Below are positions 59,480 to 64,000 of a stretch of DNA of 64,000 nt, piece after piece; position 1 is the stretch's first letter; the number at the start of each line of letters is the position of its first letter. Origin of the DNA: JABFRZ01 sp964631945 (lineage in GTDB: Bacteria; Planctomycetota; UBA1135; GCA-002686595); assembly GCA_964631945.1 (NCBI GenBank), contig CAZWAY010000009.1:40727-104726 (forward strand), read 5' to 3'. The notes under the pieces were generated by a model. The model saw only the letters and a program-made list of their open reading frames with translations. It was not told where the DNA came from and did no database searches. The translations under genes were made by a program, and so were the position numbers.

Positions 59480-61696
59480 TCAGGGGTCGAGGCGTAGCTC
59501 CAGGTCCTGGGAGCCCGCCGGCACGCCTTCTCGGCGCAAGAACACCCTGTGGAAGTCCGCGTGCAGCGGGGCTCCGCGCACTTCGAGCGTCCAGCGTGAA
59601 TCGCGCGGCACGCTCAGGCTGAAGCGCCCTTCGCCATCGGTCTGGGAGTACTCCTCGGCCCGTCCCTTGGCCACCGCGGCCACGACGTAGCCGAAGAGCG
59701 GGGCGCCGCGCGCGTCGAGCACGCGCCCGCGGATGCTGGCGCCGCGGCGGAGCTCGATCCGGATCGGCGGTGCCCCGGTCGCGACGTGCTCGACCGTCGC
59801 GGGCAGCCAGGGCTCGCCCGCACCCGGGCTGGCCCCATCGAGCGGGTAGGCCCGGATCGTGTACTCGCCCTCGGGCAGTCCGGCGAGCTCGAACCGGCCG
59901 TCCGCGCCCGTGCGCACGTGCACGTGCCCGGCCGGGCGCGCGGCGGGGTCGCGTAGGAGCTCGCCCTGGGCCGACACGTACACGCCTGCGAGCGGGCGTC
60001 CGCCCTCGTCCTGGACGTGACCGTGCACCACGCCCCCGGCGTCGAGGCGCAGGACCACGTCCTCGCGCTGCTCGCCCGTGACGAGTTCGAGCTCGAGCGG
60101 GGCGCTCTCGGGGCGTCCCACGACGCGCGTCACGAGACGGTATCGCCCGGCCGAGAGGTCGCCGAACCAGAAGCGCCCCACGGAATCGCTGCGCACCGAG
60201 CGCCGGTCCACGTAACCCCGGGCGCGCGCGGTGGGGGTCCTCGTGAAGCGGTAGCGATCGTGGTTCCAGCCGCTCAGCTCGAGCTCGACGTCGGCGAGCG
60301 CAGCGCCGTGCGGGTCCTCCACGCGCCCGGCCAGCAGCGCGGGCCGCCGCAGCACGATGTCCGCCAGCTCGAGCTCGGGCGCGTCGAACTCGCTCTCCGG
60401 GAAGTCGTGGACCTGCGTGCCGTAGCCACGGCGCGTGATCAGCAGCGCGTGTCCGAGCGCGCGCGAGAGTTCGCCCAGGCGATAGCACCCCTGTTCGTCG
60501 CTGTGGGTCGAGACCCAGTCGGTGTGCTGCCCGGCCTGGTCGAACTCGGAGGCCACCGCGGCCACGTAGGCCCCGGCCAGCGGTGCGCCGTTCTCGTCCA
60601 CCACCCGGCCGTGGACCGCTCGCGCGGGCTCGAGCGCGAAGTCGAGACGCACGACGCCCTCCGGATCCGCCTGCGCGGCCGTCTTGTGAGCGGTGGCATG
60701 ACCACTCGCGCGCGCGGCGACCTCGCGCACTCCGGGCGCGCCGAAGCCGCGCAACTGGTACTCGCCGCGCGCGTCGCACGTGACCGCGCGCCGGAACCAC
60801 CAGCCCTCGCCCACGACCGCGTCGGGCAGGGCTCGACCCGTGTCCGCCGCCGTCACGCGGCCCGTCAGGAGCATTCCGTCCTGGAGCACGACGTCCTTTC
60901 GGCATGCGTCGTCCTTCCGGCCTGCGTCGCCGGGGCCGAGTTCGAGTTCGAGCCAGTCCGTTGCCAGCAGTTCCTCGGGCACGACCTCCAGGCGCGCGTC
61001 CTCGCGGAACGGCAGGAACAGCTCGTAGGAGCCGTCGGCGCGACTGGTGGTCTCGCGCTCGAGGCTGGCGGGACCTCCCAGGCGGAAGGCACGCACGCGC
61101 GCGCCGGGCACGGGCACGCCGTCGCGTGCGCGCGTGAGCGTGCCGAAGAGACGCACACCGGGCGTGAGCACCAGCTCGAGCTCCTGTCCAGCGTAGGCGT
61201 CGGCGCGGACCTCGTCGACGTAACCGAGGAGCATGACCTGGACGTCCACCGGCACCCCGCGCTGCAGCGTGAGATGGAAGCGACCGTCCTGGCCGCTGAG
61301 ACCCTCGGCCACGGGCAGGGAGGCGAGCGCGGCCCCGGGGTCGAGCACTTCGAACCCGCGGGCCTCGGCGAGGGACAGCACGATCCGCGCGCCAGCCAGC
61401 GGCTGTCCGTTCGCGTCCAGGACGCGTCCCGTGAGCCTGCCCGGGGTGGGCTCGGCCGCCGCCGATCGCGCCTCCTCCGTGACGAGCGCCGGGGGGCTGC
61501 GCCCTTCGTCGCGGAGGCTCCCCCGACCCGCCGACGCCGTGCGCCGGGTCGCTGCGGTCTGGGCGTCCTCTTCCGTTGGGCTCCCGGCGCGCCAGTCGCG
61601 GCGCTCCATGCGATCGAGCCAGTAGGCGATGCCGGTTCCGAGGGCGAGCGCTCCCACCAGCGCGAGCACGAAGACCGGTCCGCGGGTCTGCCCCAT
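59480..61696 (-). CDS. Membrane-anchored carboxypeptidase-regulatory-repeat protein
   Basis: A 738-residue protein with a single N-terminal membrane helix (about 6-24) and about seven CarboxypepD_reg-like/transthyretin-fold repeats, each of the form GRVLDxxGxPLAGAxVxL...DGxFxLxxL (for example LTGRVLDANGQPLAGARI and VHGRVVDENGAPLAGAYV). These beta-sandwich domains usually mediate adhesion or stalk functions on the outside of the cell. No catalytic domain is present. ATG at 61696 begins directly before the membrane helix; the frame upstream runs into the neighbouring promoter. Confidence 0.85.
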   Translation of the reverse strand: MGQTRGPVFVLALVGALALGTGIAYWLDRMERRDWRAGSPTEEDAQTAATRRTASAGRGSLRDEGRSPPALVTEEARSAAAEPTPGRLTGRVLDANGQPLAGARIVLSLAEARGFEVLDPGAALASLPVAEGLSGQDGRFHLTLQRGVPVDVQVMLLGYVDEVRADAYAGQELELVLTPGVRLFGTLTRARDGVPVPGARVRAFRLGGPASLERETTSRADGSYELFLPFREDARLEVVPEELLATDWLELELGPGDAGRKDDACRKDVVLQDGMLLTGRVTAADTGRALPDAVVGEGWWFRRAVTCDARGEYQLRGFGAPGVREVAARASGHATAHKTAAQADPEGVVRLDFALEPARAVHGRVVDENGAPLAGAYVAAVASEFDQAGQHTDWVSTHSDEQGCYRLGELSRALGHALLITRRGYGTQVHDFPESEFDAPELELADIVLRRPALLAGRVEDPHGAALADVELELSGWNHDRYRFTRTPTARARGYVDRRSVRSDSVGRFWFGDLSAGRYRLVTRVVGRPESAPLELELVTGEQREDVVLRLDAGGVVHGHVQDEGGRPLAGVYVSAQGELLRDPAARPAGHVHVRTGADGRFELAGLPEGEYTIRAYPLDGASPGAGEPWLPATVEHVATGAPPIRIELRRGASIRGRVLDARGAPLFGYVVAAVAKGRAEEYSQTDGEGRFSLSVPRDSRWTLEVRGAPLHADFHRVFLRREGVPAGSQDLELRLDP

Positions 61697-61788
61697 GGTG
61701 GAAGCGTCTTGCCTTTCACCACGGGCGAAGGCAAGCGGGCAATCGAGCCCTCCGTCCGGCGGTGGCCGCCGACCTACACTGCACACGT

Positions 61789-62319
61789 ATGCCCCCCTCC
61801 GGCCGCGATGCGCGCCTCGACGTCGTCGTGGCCGACATCACCACCCTGAGGGTCGATGCGATCGTGAACGCGGCTGACGAGCGAATGCTCGGCGGGGGAG
61901 GCGTCGACGGGGCCATCCATCGCGCGGCTGGGCCGGCCCTGCTGGAGGAGTGCCGCGCCTTCGGCGGGTGTCCGGCGGGCCAAGCCCGCCTAACCCGAGG
62001 GCACCGCCTGCCGGCCCACTGGGTGATCCATGCTGTCGGGCCGGTGTGGAGTGGAGGCGGTCGGGGCGAGGAGGCCCTGCTCGCCTCGTGCTACCGCGCC
62101 AGTCTGACCCTGGCCGAGGAGGTCGGGGCGTTCGGATTGGCCTTCCCGTGCATCTCCACCGGAGCCTACCGCTTCCCGAAGGTCCTGGCGGCGCGCATCG
62201 CGCTCGCCACTACCCGGGAGTGGCTCGGGCGGAGCGAGGGCCGCCTGAGGGTAGTCACCTTCTGCTGCTTCAGCGAGGCAGATGCCCGTATCTACCGCGC
62301 GGAGGCTGGCTGGATCTGA
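61789..62319 (+). CDS. Macro-domain protein (O-acetyl-ADP-ribose deacetylase type)
   Basis: A 176-residue stand-alone macro domain: DITTLRVDAIVNAADERMLGGGGVDGAIHRAAG is the ADP-ribose-binding loop and LAFPCISTGAYRFP the second phosphate-binding loop. In the MacroD/YmdB group NAANxxLxGGGGVDGAIH is standard, so Asp for the second Asn is a small deviation. It hydrolyses O-acetyl-ADP-ribose or mono-ADP-ribosyl proteins. ATG at 61789, divergent from the repeat protein gene. Confidence 0.92.
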   Translation: MPPSGRDARLDVVVADITTLRVDAIVNAADERMLGGGGVDGAIHRAAGPALLEECRAFGGCPAGQARLTRGHRLPAHWVIHAVGPVWSGGGRGEEALLASCYRASLTLAEEVGAFGLAFPCISTGAYRFPKVLAARIALATTREWLGRSEGRLRVVTFCCFSEADARIYRAEAGWI

Positions 62320-62335
62320 GCGGGTCGTAGCGGAC

Positions 62336-62380
62336 AAAAAAACGGGAGCGCCGCGCGAGGAGGTGTGCGCAGGCGCTCCC
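62336..62380 (-). terminator. Intrinsic terminator for the minus-strand protease gene
   Basis: Perfect 9-bp inverted repeat GGGAGCGCC (62344-62352) / GGCGCTCCC (62372-62380). On the minus strand it is followed by one base and a run of seven T (62342-62336), the classical rho-independent layout. It lies in the convergent gap after the macro gene and downstream of the metzincin gene. Confidence 0.8.
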
Positions 62381-62484
62381 TGTGGGCCGAGCCAGATGAG
62401 GAGGGAGAGAGACTCGACCCGTCGAAGATCCTTAGGCCGGCCGAGCTCGTCAGCCACGGGCCCGATCCGGATTATTCCTGGCCA

Positions 62485-62528
62485 CTCACCGAGCACGGGG
62501 ACGAGCGTGTCGCCGCGTGCTCGGTGAG
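62485..62528. repeat. Strong hairpin just after the protease stop
   Basis: Perfect 13-bp inverted repeat: CTCACCGAGCACG (62485-62497) and CGTGCTCGGTGAG (62516-62528), 18-base loop, ending 13 bp from the stop codon of the minus-strand gene. No T-run, so it is more likely an mRNA-stabilising or factor-dependent structure than an intrinsic terminator; the true terminator is 105 bp further on. Confidence 0.6.
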
Positions 62529-62541
62529 GACTCGGTCAGGC

Positions 62542-64000
62542 TCAGGGAACCAGCGTGATGGACTGGCTGTTGCTTCCAGCGAGCGGACCGGGATGCACGA
62601 CCGCGAAGCTCTTGGCGAACCAGTTGGCGCCGACGACGGTCGGATCCGGGAGCGCAGGGATGTGCACCGAAATCCAGCCCTCGGCCGGGATGCGGTAGCC
62701 GCCGGGGCGGGCCAGGGTCGCCCCGCCTCCCGGGAGCGAGCGGACGCCGAGGAAGGCGAGCGAGGTCGGCACGCCGTTCGGCGAGCTGACCACCACGTGC
62801 AGGTCTCCGACCTGGCCCGACAGGATCATGTCGAGGCCATTGTCCTTGTCGACCACGTTGCCGGCATCGCCCGTGCCCCACTCGAGCTTGGGCGTCGCCG
62901 GCGCGACCACCGTGACGAAGAACTCGCTCGTGGTGGAGGCATCGGCCACGGCCAGGCCATTGAACCCGAGCGGCGCTTGCGGCATGTCCAGCGTGATCGT
63001 GCTCGGGTTCACGATGGTCCAGCGCGAGGCCGGGATCGCGTCCCCGTTCAGCTGGACGGAAGTCGTCTGGTCGAGGTTGGCCCCGCTCAGCGTGATGGTC
63101 TTGGCCGTACCCGGGATCAGGGCATCGATGTTCGCGGGCGTGACGTTGCTGAGGGTGGGGTGCGGCAACGGAGGCGAGCCGAAGGTGCCCACCAGGTCCG
63201 TCGGGAACGCGTTCGAGAGCGTGGCGCCGCCCGAACCCGACTTGTTGACCATCACGTCGCCCGGCGCGGCTCCGGCCGGAATCGTGACCGAGATGACCGT
63301 GCCGCCCCCGCTGGAGCCCACGCCGGTCACGCGCACGATCGGGTCGACTCCGGTCGCGGACACGGTGTTGTTGTTGAACCACACCTCGTTGCCCGAGCCG
63401 CCGAACTGCGTGCCGTAGATGGTCAGCGTGCCCGCGCTCGCGACCGTGGCCGTGATCGTGGGCTTGGTGGCCGAGGCCACGCCGTAGACGCACTGGATGC
63501 CGGAAATGTCGTCGGCGTGGATCGAGCGGATCGTGGTCGAGCCCTGGCTGACCGAGGGCGCCATGGTGGCCGCGCCGGTGGCCGAGTGGCCGAGGCCGAG
63601 CGCGTGCCCGTACTCGTGGCACATCACGCCCTGGATGTCGAAGGTGAAGCCGATCGAGGCCGGGCCGTCGTTCCAGGTCCACTCGTCGCAGAAGCGGATG
63701 CGCCAGCCGTCCGAGATCGGCGTCTCGGTGAAGGCCAGCGTGCCGCCGCCGCCGCAGGTCGTCAGCGAGGAGACGATGTTGTTGTTGTTGGTGCCGATGC
63801 CGCTGGTGTTGCCGGACCAGAAGGCGTCGAAGTTGGCGGCACCGTTGCCGAGCGTGTTGCCACCGACGGGGTCGCCGGTGCCGTCGCCGTGCAGCAGGCT
63901 GCCCCACTCGACGATGGCCTTCCAGACCGCCAGCTCGACGCCTAGGGCGCCGGGGAACTGGCTGGCGGGCGTGACGTTGTCGTTGGCGGTCGCGTCCAGG
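62542..64000 (-). CDS. Secreted metzincin protease with IPT/TIG domains (5' end outside window)
   Basis: Partial: the frame is open to the window edge, with no start inside. The catalytic part holds the zinc motif HEYGHALGLGH and a Met-turn candidate ATMAPS, as in matrixin/M10-type metalloproteases; upstream residues (AVWKAIVEWG, FDAFWSGN) resemble the prodomain-to-catalytic region of these enzymes. After it come IPT/TIG-like domains (TKPTITATVASAGTLTIYG; HPTLSNVTPANIDALIPGTAKTITLSG) and a C-terminal module ending NWFAKSFAVV ... SNSQSITLVP, similar to those of other exported proteins in this window. It would act outside the cell. Stop at 62542-62544 with strong downstream hairpins. Confidence 0.85.
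   Translation of the reverse strand, partial: LDATANDNVTPASQFPGALGVELAVWKAIVEWGSLLHGDGTGDPVGGNTLGNGAANFDAFWSGNTSGIGTNNNNIVSSLTTCGGGGTLAFTETPISDGWRIRFCDEWTWNDGPASIGFTFDIQGVMCHEYGHALGLGHSATGAATMAPSVSQGSTTIRSIHADDISGIQCVYGVASATKPTITATVASAGTLTIYGTQFGGSGNEVWFNNNTVSATGVDPIVRVTGVGSSGGGTVISVTIPAGAAPGDVMVNKSGSGGATLSNAFPTDLVGTFGSPPLPHPTLSNVTPANIDALIPGTAKTITLSGANLDQTTSVQLNGDAIPASRWTIVNPSTITLDMPQAPLGFNGLAVADASTTSEFFVTVVAPATPKLEWGTGDAGNVVDKDNGLDMILSGQVGDLHVVVSSPNGVPTSLAFLGVRSLPGGGATLARPGGYRIPAEGWISVHIPALPDPTVVGANWFAKSFAVVHPGPLAGSNSQSITLVP

Noticed and set aside
56163..60905. A very long open minus-strand frame through the cytochrome gene and beyond
   Set aside because: Only the part from 57863 down has a signal peptide and haem motifs; upstream it is antisense to the propeller gene and is an artefact of high GC.
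62395..62470. tRNA-like words (CCTAAGGATC, GGGTCGAGTC) on the minus strand
   Set aside because: The T loop lacks TTC, stems do not pair and no acceptor stem closes; it lies in the 3' UTR region of the protease gene.
1..64000. CRISPR array, IS element, rRNA or integrase gene
   Set aside because: No regularly spaced repeats, transposase or recombinase motifs, or rRNA sequence were seen on either strand.

Overview
The window is very GC-rich, gene-dense DNA from a Gram-negative-type bacterium. The gene families point to a planctomycete-like lineage (Planctomycetota). These are FG-GAP/ASPIC, PKD, PA14 and Kelch secreted proteins, Ser/Thr kinases fused to beta-propellers or membrane sensors, multihaem c-type cytochromes with the GHKLPTG signature, bacilliredoxin, and a one-chain 2-oxoglutarate dehydrogenase E1-E2. 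The phylum is inferred from this repertoire; no rRNA or other phylogenetic marker is present.

Layout. 0.1-4.9 kb: ankyrin lipoprotein, GT-C-like membrane protein, CRTAC1-type protein. 5.0-9.7 kb: a tightly overlapping run of a five-haem cytochrome followed by an iron-type ABC importer. 9.8-14.3 kb: methyltransferase-like protein, ABC exporter, response regulator and sensor kinase. 14.4-21.3 kb: FG-GAP/PKD secreted protein and a propeller kinase. 21.4-22.9 kb: a small islet bounded by an intact tRNA-Leu(UAG) gene and a 48-bp direct copy of its 3' part, carrying antitoxin, RelE/ParE toxin and a calcium-binding-family gene with an abnormal end. 22.9-32 kb: alkyltransferase-like protein and four exported or membrane-anchored proteins, all on the minus strand. 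32-40.3 kb: bacilliredoxin, phosphoesterase, an ATPase and an atypical kinase that diverge from a 43-bp AT-rich operator-like spacer, a kinase with a sensor module, a PqiA-like protein and a peroxiredoxin. 40.4-48.2 kb: a CoA-aromatic monooxygenase/reductase overlapping a penicillin acylase, EamA transporter, YciB, a probable selenoprotein and a rhodanese. 48.3-64 kb: DUF4382 lipoprotein, E1-E2 oxoglutarate dehydrogenase, PHP hydrolase, second five-haem cytochrome, PQQ-type propeller, carboxypeptidase-regulatory-repeat protein, macro domain protein, and a partial metzincin protease.

The strongest observations are four. (1) An AhpC/TSA-2-like gene at 47160-47732 has an in-frame TGA followed by a well-placed SECIS-like hairpin, so it probably encodes a selenoprotein. 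(2) The tRNA-Leu islet looks like a minimal integrated element with a toxin-antitoxin-plus-calcium-binding operon and GGATCC iterons near both ends. (3) A C-terminal module of about 100 residues recurs in four otherwise unrelated exported proteins. (4) A Ser/Thr kinase is joined to an extracytoplasmic helical sensor carrying an AHLWFEE motif. Several redox proteins (bacilliredoxin, peroxiredoxin, selenoprotein, rhodanese) lie within 16 kb, and exported surface proteins take up much of the rest.
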